From assembly GCA_030737835.1 (NCBI GenBank), contig CM060855.1, positions 16,993,438 to 17,057,437 on the forward strand: DNA of 64,000 nt, in the 5' to 3' direction. Position numbers and translations under genes: made by a program. Shown piece after piece: positions 23,557 to 33,816 of the stretch (positions within the stretch are counted from its first letter, which is position 1; each line of letters begins with the position of its first letter). The DNA is from Acorus gramineus. Lineage: Eukaryota; Streptophyta; Magnoliopsida; Acorales; Acoraceae. Under the pieces are notes generated by a model. The model was given only the letters and a program-made list of their open reading frames with translations, was not told the DNA's origin and ran no database searches.

Positions 23557-24499
23557 ACTTCTAAAACCTTAGATCTATAAAAAAAAAAAAATTTTATTTC
23601 TTCTTCCCCGCTCCGATTGAAGAGTCTTCAATCGGGGCGGGGGAGGACTTTTGGTACCCATAATTTTTCTTTTCGTTGTCCTACGCTTCCACACTGCCAG
23701 CCCTGCCGACGTGCCTTGCCAATGTGCCTTGCTCGCCCTGCCGTCGTGCCCTGCCGTGCCCTGCCAACGGACCTGCCAACCCTGCCGTCGCGCCCTGCCA
23801 TGCCCTGCCGACGTGCCCTGCCAGCCCTGCCATTGTGCCCTGCCGTCGCGCCCTGCGTGCCCTGCCATTGTGCCCTGCTCGCTCTGCCGTGGTGCCCTGC
23901 CAGCCCAGACATCCCTCGCGCATCGCTGCCTGCCAGCCCTGCCGAAGTGCCCTGCCAGGGCGTCCCAGCGCTCCCGGATCTTCTGGGATCTTGCCCTGCC
24001 AGCTTCTGCCAGCGCTCCCGGGACAGCGCCCTCATCTCCCGGAATCTTTCCCCGGATCTCCCGAGAACCTGTCCAGAACACCTGTCCAGCGCACCCCAAC
24101 GCACTCATGTGCGTCCCGGAGCTGGCAAGGGCCTTGATATGCCCTACCCTGCGAGCTCTTATGTTCCCCATCCGCCTGTGCACACACCGGCCACCGCCCT
24201 CCGCTATCGGCCACCATTGACGCCGTCTCCGGCCACCCTCCAACTCTCCCCGCTACTCTCGGCCGCTCTCTACCGACATTCAACGCAATCGACTGCTCTC
24301 TCGCGCTCTCGTGCAAACTCGCGACTCCTCTTGGACACCTACGCGCATCTCCCTAAGGCATCGACCGCCCTATCGCGCTCTCGTGCAATCTCGCGACTCC
24401 CCTTGCACACCTCTGTGCAACTCTCTATCGCCAGCCTCCGCCACCTTCTCATTTTTCTGCAAACTCTAAGGGTTCTACCATTCAGAGTTTGGAAGGGGG

Positions 24500-24679
24500 T
24501 GTTAAAGAGTCATTATTAGGAGAATATTATATCTTTATTGTCATTATTGTGATATTATTAGTTTCCTAGTTTTCCTAGTTTCCTTTTCTGATATTTTAGG
24601 TTTTCCTCTATGTATCTATAAATAGAGCATTTGGCTCCTCTAATACAAAAACAACAATTTCCTTTTCTTTATTCTAACA
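24500..24679 (+). repeat. 3' LTR
   Basis: 180 bp, about 97% identical to the 5' LTR and preceded by a purine tract. Confidence 0.9.
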
Positions 24680-24889
24680 GCTTTAAACACCCAGATAAAT
24701 GGATCTTACAAGAGAAGGAGGAGGAAGAGGGTGGGGAGAGGGGAGGACTAGGCCGGGTGAGGAAAAGCGCCTCTGAGAAGATATGTCGGCAGTCCTTAAC
24801 ATCCACAGAGAGGCGGGGAGGAGAGTCATCCGATCAAAATTAACCGATACCAAGACAGTGCGCTTTTTTCACGATGAGTGTGTGGAAGC

Positions 24890-25869
24890 AATGGTCATGG
24901 AGGGAGTGGTGGGCATAGGGGTCCAATTGTCATGCTTGTCAAAAAACATGGCTTTGGATGTCTTCATACTTTATAAACTCCTCGTGTCTCTAAATATATT
25001 AATTGTAATAGAAATCACATGAAAAATAAGGAAAATCATAATTAGGAAAACCATAAGCACAACTTATAATATGGCTTCAAGTGACTTGTACAAAAAATTC
25101 ATAAACTATGCGAACAAGTTCCTTATTTGATAGCGATATCTCCATTTATGTTAATTATTCTAATAGGGTTACTTATTGATGTTGACTCAATTCGAACATC
25201 CATTCATTCATGTTGAGTAGTTGAACTAGGAAAATTTATTAACTTGGTTGATTGAAATCAAACATCCGTCTACTTTTACGAGACAACTTATTGACTTGTT
25301 GATTGAAATCACACATCCATTCATGTTATTTCTTCTAAAAATCAAACATCTTTTTTTGTTAATTGGTTTAACTGGGGAAACTTATAGACTTGTTAAAATC
25401 GAACATACATGGTTCGTGAAAGTCATTTGTGACACAGAACATGAAGTGTAGCATGAATCATGAACATGTTGATGCTACAAAACCTTATCTGAAACTCATT
25501 TTGTCATGCAATTTATACTATTGTCTAGCAACTAAATCTTCATTGGGTAGTCAGTGGCAGGAATTACAAAGAAAATGACAATGGATAATAGGGATATATA
25601 TTGCTAAAATGGGTAGGAAGTAGGATAAAAAGCAGTAATGTATACATTTTTCATAGAAATATATATAGTCATGGTGGACTCTACTAAATATATACTAATC
25701 ATAAACTTGTGACTGAGATTCAGCTTCTGGGATGCAACTTGCATTGCCTCATTGTTGATATACCTGAATTCTGATAACTTGACCCTACGCTTTTCTGCTA
25801 TTGCAATAGCAGATTGATGAACTTTCTCAATCACAGCATCCCTTCTATTCTCATTGATGTCTTTTGTAT
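24890..25869 (-). pseudogene. Ureidoglycolate amidohydrolase (UAH) fragment, rearranged
   Basis: Matches pieces of the intact UAH gene but in permuted order. 24890-25090 corresponds to intron sequence at about 32255-32420. 25400-25640 corresponds to about 32420-32665. 25657-25869 corresponds to exon 10 and its edges (about 31855-32092). The exon 10 copy still reads IEKVHQSAIAIAEKRRVKL and LNLSHKFMIS. It has lost about 11 residues in the middle, and also the downstream AYHDSLF segment with a metal-ligand His. About 310 bp at 25090-25400 has no counterpart and is probably an insertion. No other UAH exon is near, so it cannot encode an enzyme. Confidence 0.8.
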
Positions 25870-26080
25870 CTGGACAAGAATGAGATGATTTTCTAACTTT
25901 TTAATATTCACAAGAATAAGATAATCAAAGAAAAAAAATATTAATAAGGTAATCAAAGATTGACTCGATCATAATGCAGGATTTAATGGGATCCTACTTA
26001 TCCTAATGAACCGATCTCCTTGTCTAAAAGGAGTAGTGAACTGGTGAGGACATGTGGCGTGATACGACATGACTTATGGG

Positions 26081-26716
26081 TAGAGGTGTCAAACGGGACG
26101 GGCCGGCCCGGCACGGCACGACACGGGCCGTGTCGTGGGCCGGCCCGTTTGGGTGGCGACGCGGGTTGGGTCTGCCCCCTGGCCCGCGTGCTGTTTTTGG
26201 CACGGCCCGCGGAACGGTTTGTGCCGCTGGCCCTACCTCCACCAACGGCTAGTCCAACTAGTGATTGATAGTTTTAATAGGTACCAACCTAGTTGGAATG
26301 TATTAAAAACTATAGTGATGCAATTATTACTCACCTTTTATGTTATATTAATATTTTATATTTGTCAATGTATTTTTTAAGAATTGTATAATTTATTTTA
26401 TTCATCAATGTACTATTTGTGTATTTTTTATTCATTTTATCATTTATTTAATTAATGTTCAATGGTTCATGTACTCAAGAAATTCAATATTCAATAAAAT
26501 AAATATTTGTATTCTTAATTCCTTTTAGTTTTAAATTTTCATGAATGATTTATGTATATTTTTTAACTTAAAGGAACTAGTAAATTAAACATGGAATTAA
26601 ATATTGAACTTTAAAAAATTTAAAAAAATGGACATTTAAATGGGCCAGCCCGTTGACCCGTTAGCACGGTTATCTAGCGGGCCGGGCAGACACAACATGG
26701 CCCGTTTTACACCTCG
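26081..26716. mobile_element. hAT-type non-autonomous element (GGCCCG-rich family)
   Basis: Left end TAGAGGTGTCAAACGGG; right end, read inward, CGAGGTGTAAAACGGG. Both ends are dense in 'ggccgg/gcccg', while the middle (26280-26640) is very AT-rich. This GC-ends/AT-middle build is common in plant non-autonomous hAT elements. An 8-bp duplication could not be matched, so flanks may have changed. No transposase. Confidence 0.65.
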
Positions 26717-28097
26717 GGGACATGTGGTAAGCCATTATTGGGTCATAAAAATGGGCCTACAATAACTTATTTAGTTTGAAAGATGGGCCAAAATACAAAT
26801 TACATGTGTTGATTTTTTTTTAAAATCATATATATCATCTAATGAAGTATGTACTTTTGTAAAAAAAAATAAAATATATACAAATGATATTATTTATAGA
26901 AAGTGAAAAATTTTCATCAATGTATATACCAATTTTCATCAATGTATATACCTCCATATGGTAAGTGGATGGGGCACGCGGTATATATATACAATTGTAT
27001 TTTGAAATATAAAAAGAACTGAGGTAAAACTCATCTAGTTTTGTAACATTGAAATGTTTAAAAACCATGCATATTTATCAGTATAATTAAGTTCCATCAA
27101 ATTCTAATAAATATTCTTATTTAAAGTCATACAAAGACCCAAAATTTCATCATCTCTCTTTTCATACATGTGCTTTCACAAAATACAACATAGATACATA
27201 TATTACTAATAAAAAAGATTAAGAGCATGAGTGTCCAAAATAAAAGAATTTAATGTCTTTTATAAGCTATAATCTCAAAAGCCCTTTATCAACTTAGAGA
27301 TTATGACTTTGTTAAGTTATTTTTAACTTAAATAAATTCCAATAAGTTTAAACAAACATATAACAACTGTTTATTTTAACCTAAAAGTTATAATATGCAG
27401 CTTATAATTTTTAACAAACATGTACTTAATTTGATATCCATAAATACGGTGATCAATTATTCACATAATACATTGTTGTTATTATGGAAAGAATGAATTA
27501 TGCTATTTTCATCATTTCTATTTCTTATTTAGGATTTAAATTTAGTTAAACTTGATTTTGTTTATCATTATAACATGTGACATAATGACAAATTATTTTA
27601 TTGAAAAATATTGAAATGGTTACATTCAGTTGTATAAAAATAAATAGAATGTATTTGGAGAATATATATATAAAGAAAAACCCTAAGCCTTTTTTTGGTA
27701 GAAAAATAGATGTAAATAGTCCCAAAAAAAAAATCCAATAAATAGATGAGTATAATTATGTTTGAATATGTGAAAATAAACTAGTATTAATATTTCAAGT
27801 CCTCTGAATTGTGTTATTTCACACAATCTATTAAATTATATAAATCAGGAGCACACATATCAAATTATTTATTTATATTTATAAATTAGTATCCATATCC
27901 ACAACTTACTATTTATTTCATGGTCAATCAAATAATAAAAACTACATTAATACGTATTCCAAAGAGATTAATTAAAAACACAACGAAAAATGACTTAATA
28001 CACCTCAATACTAGTTCATGTCAACTATCCGATGTCTAAAAGCACTCTTACTACTCAACAGAGCAATAAATCATACCCGATGACAATGTATCAGACC
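26717..28097. other. Intergenic, AT-rich
   Basis: No gene recognised. Around 26805-27060 are phrases similar to MITE family B ('atatatcatctaatgaagtatgtac'). Confidence 0.45.
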
Positions 28098-28643
28098 TAG
28101 GCCTGTCAACAGACCTAGACCTGTCAACGGGTCGGGTCCAGACCCGGCTGGACCTAACCCGATCAGGACCGGATTACAGGTGTAAATTGCCCAACCCGGT
28201 GGACCGGAACATAAAATTGGGTTGGGTTCGGGTTCACCCCCGACCTGAGACTCAACTGTTTTATATATATGTAAGCTCATACTTGTAAGAATTTGGTTGT
28301 TTAATATGTAATAAACTGAGTAATGCAATGTGCTTGTGTAACTTAATTAACTTATTTCAACATTGTTGACAATTAACTTTTGAATGTGTATAATTTGGTT
28401 GATTTATTGCATGATTTATTTTGGGTATTGTTGTAACTTATAAGACTTTAAAAAATAAATTTGATTTTTATGTGTTCTTGTTAGTTTGTTTTAAATGGTC
28501 TTATCTAGGCCTCGGCATATACATGTTATTCCATTTACATCTTTGGACCTTTTCTTCAAGTCCGAGTTCTCATGGTCCGACCTAGACCCTTATCAGTGGA
28601 TTGACCCGAAGAACTACTCAGATCTGACCTGTTGACAAGCCTA
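28098..28643. mobile_element. hAT-type non-autonomous element
   Basis: 546 bp from TAGGCCTGTCAAC to GTTGACAAGCCTA. Flanks are ATCAGACC (28090-28097) and ATGAGACC (28644-28651), 7 of 8 matching. GC-rich ends with 'gggtcgggt/gacccg' repeats and an AT-rich middle. It sits at the left edge of the conserved Alba upstream region. Confidence 0.75.
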
Positions 28644-28827
28644 ATGAGACCGTTCATAATAGGGTCCACCGGTTGAACGGTCAGGATCAACTTTCACAAA
28701 CCCAGGGCCGACCGGTGATTTCGTTTCTCCATTCTCTAATCCTCGAAAACCGGCTCACAAGACAGACGCAAAACCCCGGAGTCATCCCCATCGTCCACTC
28801 CCCAATCATCGGTGGTCCTAATCTGTC

Positions 28828-28833
28828 CACGTG
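28828..28833. promoter_or_regulatory. G-box (CACGTG) upstream of the Alba gene
   Basis: CCACGTGTC, a G-box/ABRE-type core about 260 bp upstream of the Alba ATG, where bZIP or bHLH factors may bind. It lies in the region duplicated at 23083-23295, where the core is mutated to CACGTA. Confidence 0.45.
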
Positions 28834-29091
28834 TCGGAGGAGCATAGCGAGCGGAATAAACGCTGTTTTGTATGCACGGGACAAAACAGGAACAATGCGG
28901 AATTTTTACAAATCAAACCGTCATAACGGCCAGGTGGACACGCGTCCACCTTCTATTGATTGAACCGCCTATATCAACCCATTCGCATTCGCGTTTTGCC
29001 ATTGTTAACTCTCACTTTTTGTTTTGGTTTTCTGAAGATCTTCGATTCGCGTCTTTTAGAGAGAGAGAGATAGAGAGAGAGAGGTGTTGCA

Positions 29092-29239
29092 ATGGAGGGG
29101 GTAACAGTGTCGGAACAGCCACCGCCGCCTCCGCTGCAGGTGATGAAGGGAGGGGCCGATGGGGCGGTGAAGAAGACGAACCAGATTCAGGTCTCGAACA
29201 CCAAGAAGCCCCTCTTCTTCTACGTCAACCTTGCCAAGG

Positions 29240-29275
<36 letters not shown>

Positions 29276-30581
29276 TCTCTCTCTTCTTTTTAGGGTTTCA
29301 GAGTGTGAGATCTCTGTTTGGGTATTTGCAGAAATACATGCAGCAGCACGATGAGATCGAGCTCTCTGCGCTCGGGATGGGTAAGAGAGAATCTAATTCC
29401 ATAACAAGATTTCTTGATTGTTCGTCTGTTTCATATTTGTTTCTTGGTTTTTGTTTTTTTTTTAAAAAAAAAAAATGGGTTCCTTTGAAAAAAAAAACCT
29501 TGGAATCTTTTTAAATCTTGAATTCTCTGTTTGAAAATCTTGAAAACCTTGAAATCTTGAAGAGTTGAATTTGTATTTCAAGATTTCTTCATCGTTTTGA
29601 TGTGAGATGGATTTCCATGAAAAATCTCCGTTAAAAAATGAAAAGATTCAAGTTTCTTCTTATTTGTTTGTTCAGATTTGTTTCTTGGGTACTTTGTTCA
29701 AGATGGGTTTCCTTCAAAATACATGAAAATCTATCCGCAGAAAATATGCACATGACAATATATAGGAAATGAAAAGATTCAAGTTTTAAGATTTCTTGAT
29801 TAGTTGCTTGTTTCATATTTGTTTCTTGGGTGTTTTTCAAGATGAATTTTCTTTGAAATACATGAAAATCTATGTTGGAAATCATGAGACTCAAGACTTC
29901 TTCATTGTTTGTTTGTTTGTTCTTTTTGTTTCTTGGGTTTTCAAGATGAGTTTTCACATCAAGGAAAATTTGCTTGAACATATAATTATCTGGATGCTTG
30001 TTTTGAAATGATGGATAGACATGTATCTTGTTTCTTATTCTTTTTAAAAATAAAAATGTGCAAGTTTGCTCGAGAAATAAAGCTGAATAAATGGAATATA
30101 TAAACCATTGATTCATCTGGGTTTGGTTGATTTTTGATGTTGTGTTATGCTTCAGCTATCTCCACCGTCGTCACCGTCTCCGAGATTCTGAAGAAGAGTG
30201 GCCTGGCTACTGAGAAGAGTCAGTTCATCGTCTGCTCCTGTCTCTCGGTCGCTTCAGGAACCTCTAACAACTAAATCTAAAATGGGTGGTCTTTTTTTTT
30301 TTTTCGATTGCAGAAATCTTGACCTCGACTGTGGACATGAAGGATGAAAGAAAGGGCCGCCTGATCTCAAAGTCTAAGGTCAGTATATAAATGAAGGATT
30401 AGAAGAACGCATCCCAACCCTGATATATGTAGTTCTGAATGGAATTAATGGCTGTTCTTGACTGTAGATTGAGATACTGCTGGGGAGAACTCAAAGTTCT
30501 AAAGAACAGACCACAACAAATGTCGAACAACAATCTGAGGTGACAAAAGGCGAGGCAGGGACTGGGGAAGGCAAGGAATGA
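29092..30581 (+). CDS. Alba DNA/RNA-binding domain protein
   Basis: Five exons: 29092..29238, 29332..29380, 30156..30218, 30314..30378 and 30468..30581, giving 145 residues. After a variable Pro/Lys-rich N-terminus, the Alba fold starts at about residue 30: IQVSNTKKPLFFYVNLAKKY, then ELSALGMAISTVVTVSEILK, TSTVDMKDERKGRLISKSKI and EILLG. The C-terminal 35 residues are Gln/Glu/Lys-rich and probably disordered. Length and sequence match the short plant Alba proteins of the AT1G29250/AT2G34160 type, which bind RNA and DNA, including R-loops and stress-granule RNA. A (GA)n tract lies in the 5' UTR (29057-29082) and a (CT)n tract begins intron 1. It is tail to tail with UAH. Exon phases agree throughout. 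Confidence 0.95.
29239..29284 (+). repeat. (CT)n microsatellite at the start of Alba intron 1
   Basis: CT-rich run interrupted by 'atctatctat', immediately after the donor site of the 93-bp intron. Confidence 0.9.
29395..30100 (+). repeat. Degenerate tandem repeats in Alba intron 2
   Basis: Four or so imperfect copies, spaced about 110-120 bp, of a block containing 'aagattcaagttt', 'tttgtttcttgggt', 'ttcaagatg' and 'aaatacatgaaaatctat'. They account for most of the 775-bp intron and for a long chance frame on the opposite strand. Confidence 0.75.
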
Positions 30582-31045
30582 CATCTTGGGTTGTTGTAGA
30601 GATGGTAAGTGTTTTTTGTGTTTCTGTTGTGCTTTTTCTGTATCTGTATAGATCAGAGGTAGCTGGCATTTAACAGGGAAGGTCAAAAGAGTAGAGAGGC
30701 TCAGTAGATGCCCATACTTTTCCTGTCCCTCTTTGTAGCATATTTGTGTTTTTTTGTTACATCAGATGAACACTTAATGACCATTCTACAAAAGCAAGAA
30801 TGAATTGTGTTGAATGATCTATGAGAAAGTAGAGAATAAGAAGTATTAAACAATGTATTTGTTAGATGACTTGAATTTTGTCAATTGAATTAGTAATTCA
30901 CATGCATTCTGCATTCACCAAAGAGGAATTTTAATTGAAAAAATTGTTGCCTCTTGTGTTACAATAAGAATTTATTCTTGGTCATGTTTAATATTTTCCA
31001 TTGACGATGTTTTACAACTACAAACCAAGAATAGAATACAGAATT

Positions 31046-33778
31046 TTATTTAAGAGACAGTTTAGCCATTGTCACTGCTAATACCTTAACCCCATTGGCA
31101 ATGTCTTCAATCGAGGCATATTCTTCAGGCTTATGGCTGTAACCTGCAAATAATTGAATGAAAGATAACTAGTAGAGTGAAATGGTGGAGGAATATGTTA
31201 ACGATGCAATAATGAGAAACAGCATTGTAGAGGTCACAGTTTTCTTCAAGTCTAGTCTGAAGTACAATTGAAATTTTTGAATGAGAGTAGGTAGCAGAAA
31301 AGGGAACGAGAGACTTGTTTTTCTATATTTGCCAAGCTAATTTTATAGGAATGGAATTTTTCATACATTATATATGCACATGGCACCATATAGGATTATT
31401 AGTTGAAATACATGTGGGAGGGTAGTTAATAGTGCAAACCTTTGTAGCATGGGATAAATATCATTCCCATTGGAGATATTCTGCAAACACAAATAGGCAA
31501 GCAGGGTTAGCTGTTTTCAATCATGTAGAGACTCGGGAGGTAAAGCAAAACCAATCTTGAATTATGGTATTCATATAACATTGATTTACAGAAGCGACAA
31601 TTATTGAACAGCATAAAACAGGTTATACTTGACATTGGATAACAGAGGGCGCCATTCAAATATTATAAGTAGATCACTATTGAATGTAAAATGACTTTTG
31701 AGTTTATGAAGGATGAGGTCATGAAGCGCAAGATGAACAAGTCAATTTGAAAATCTAGGAAAATTAGTTGTTACAGATTAAAAGGACAATTTAGCTTGAA
31801 AAAAATTTATCTTCGAAGGAGAGGGATAAAATAGCTTATAAATTCTTTTACCTGGCCATGAACAGGGAGTCATGGTAGGCTCTACTAATCATAAACTTGT
31901 GACTGAGATTCAGATGTTGGGATGCAAATTGCATTGCCTCTATGACTGATTTGTCAGACAAAGCTGGTGGATCTTTGTTGACAATCCTGAATTCTGATAA
32001 CTTGACCTTACGCTTCTCTGCTATTGCAATAGCAGATAGATGAACTTTTTCAATCACAGTATCCCTTCTACTCTCATCAATGTCTCTTGTATCTGGACAA
32101 CAATAATATAATTTTTTAAGTTTCTAATATTTACACAAAAATCAGACAATCAAAGCTTGGTATAGAAACAAAATTAGTGAGATGAGTTCTTTGGTGCATT
32201 GATTTACATTCATAAGCTGCTAACAATGTGTTTTTATGGAAAGGGTTCATTCTATGTGGTCCAATTGTCATGGCTGCAAGTAATATGGCCTTCGATGTCT
32301 TCATACTTTATAAACCCTTCATGCCTTGAAATGGATTAATTATAATAGGAGTTACATGGGAAAATAGATACATAATTAGGAAAAGCATAAGCACAACTAA
32401 TAATATGGCAAATGAGTTGTAACAGAGAACATGAAGTGGCCCACAAGTAAGTATAACATGAAGCAAGCTATGTCTCATGAACATGTTGATGCTACAAAAC
32501 GTGATCTGAAACTCAATTTGTCATGCAATTCATACTATGTCTAGCAACTAAATCTTCATTGGGTAGTCAGTGACAGGATTTACAAAGAAAATGACAATGG
32601 ATTATAGGGATATATAATGCTAAAATAGGTAGAAGTACGATAATAAATAGTAATATGCCCATTTTTCATAGAAACAATCTTAGTAGCAATATTTTAACCT
32701 ATATAGGTGCAAGCAATAATCAATTAAAACTAGTTACAACCAATTTTTAAAAAAAAAAAAACCAAATTTTGCCTAATCACAGGTAAGAAATTTATCAAAG
32801 CAATCATAATAGCTAAAGAGATGATACAGACCGATTTCTACATGAGATTTACTTGGGATGCTGTTGATTGCTCCTGGATGCAGCTCCATGATGCCTTGCA
32901 CAAATAAGAGTCTTAGAATTGCAAGATCCGCAAAAAACTCGAATTGTTTACGAGATATAAAATTCTTAGCCCAACTTTAAATGTTGGTATATCGGCAACA
33001 TTCTTATAAAAATGATATGCGTTAGCAAAAAATCCAAAGCTTAAAAAGAGCTTCAACTATATTTATGATATAACCCTTAACAAGATTTATATAAATAATA
33101 CTTAAATACAAAAATATCTGGATAAATACCTACAGTACCGACGGTGTCCACAGATCCTGAGTCCAAAACATGCTTTTCAACAGCTAGTGCTAACTCTGCA
33201 GCTGCCAACCCTGCATCATTCCTGTTTTACAATCATGCAACGTGAAATTATTATTTATTTTCTGAGAAACCACATGCATGTGTGACATAATTGAGTATCT
33301 AAAAATAGTAACATGCATGAGAAACTTTTACTTCCTACTAGAAAATGAGGAAAGTCTTGATGCAAATATAAGAAAATGTTCTTCAGGAGAGAGAAAAGAA
33401 ATGCATTATCCATAAGTTGCATTAAAAATTGAAATATGCTAGTAAACAAAGAAGAACTTTTGTAGACCCTCTTGCATATAAATCTCAGTTCATTTTAAAG
33501 ATGGTTGCTCTGCAGAGGAACACAAATTGAAATGAAATATAGAAATTTTCAGATCTTTTAAGAACTTCATTTGATATGCAGCAGACTTTGAATTATGTGT
33601 ATAATGATTTCCCTTAATAATGTGTGTGTCAAACGATCAACACTTGAAGGTAACAATTAAACCTCTTGCATAATACAGATTCTTAGACATTAACAATATA
33701 ACAAACAGGTAAAAAAGGTATCAATATTTGAAACTAGTCCTAAAAAGTTCTCTGACAATGGGTGTTTATCTCTGTCTC

Positions 33779-33816
<38 letters not shown>

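Larger units (their letters stand above)
23364..24679 (+). mobile_element. Short non-autonomous LTR retrotransposon (TRIM-like)
   Basis: Two 180-bp direct LTRs (23364-23543 and 24500-24679), each starting TGTTAAAGAG and ending TCTAACA. GCTTT flanks both sides (23359-23363 and 24680-24684) as the 5-bp target duplication. TGGTATCAGAGCC follows the left LTR as primer-binding site and GGAAGGGGG precedes the right LTR as polypurine tract. The 956-bp interior lacks gag or pol; it is a GC-rich, low-complexity block (23690-24000) of degenerate 'ccctgcc' units, then GC-rich non-repetitive sequence. The LTRs differ at about 5 of 180 positions, so insertion was fairly recent. Long frames here on both strands are by-products of the repeat. 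Transposition would need proteins supplied in trans, probably by a Copia-type element given the binding site. Confidence 0.9.

Noticed and set aside
23575..24519. Several long overlapping frames on both strands (up to 300 codons), rich in Cys, Pro, Ala and Arg or in Gly, Arg, Gln and Ala
   Set aside because: They lie wholly inside the LTR element and come from the GC-rich 'ccctgcc' repeat, which lacks stop codons in many frames. No domain, no consistent start, and no similarity to gag.
25604..25834. A second functional UAH gene
   Set aside because: Only one exon is recognisable, with an internal deletion and no His-containing metal-ligand segment. The neighbouring exons are absent.
29631..30116. 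161-codon frame on the minus strand
   Set aside because: It lies in the tandem-repeat-filled second intron of the Alba gene. The repetition in the translated sequence reflects the DNA repeat.
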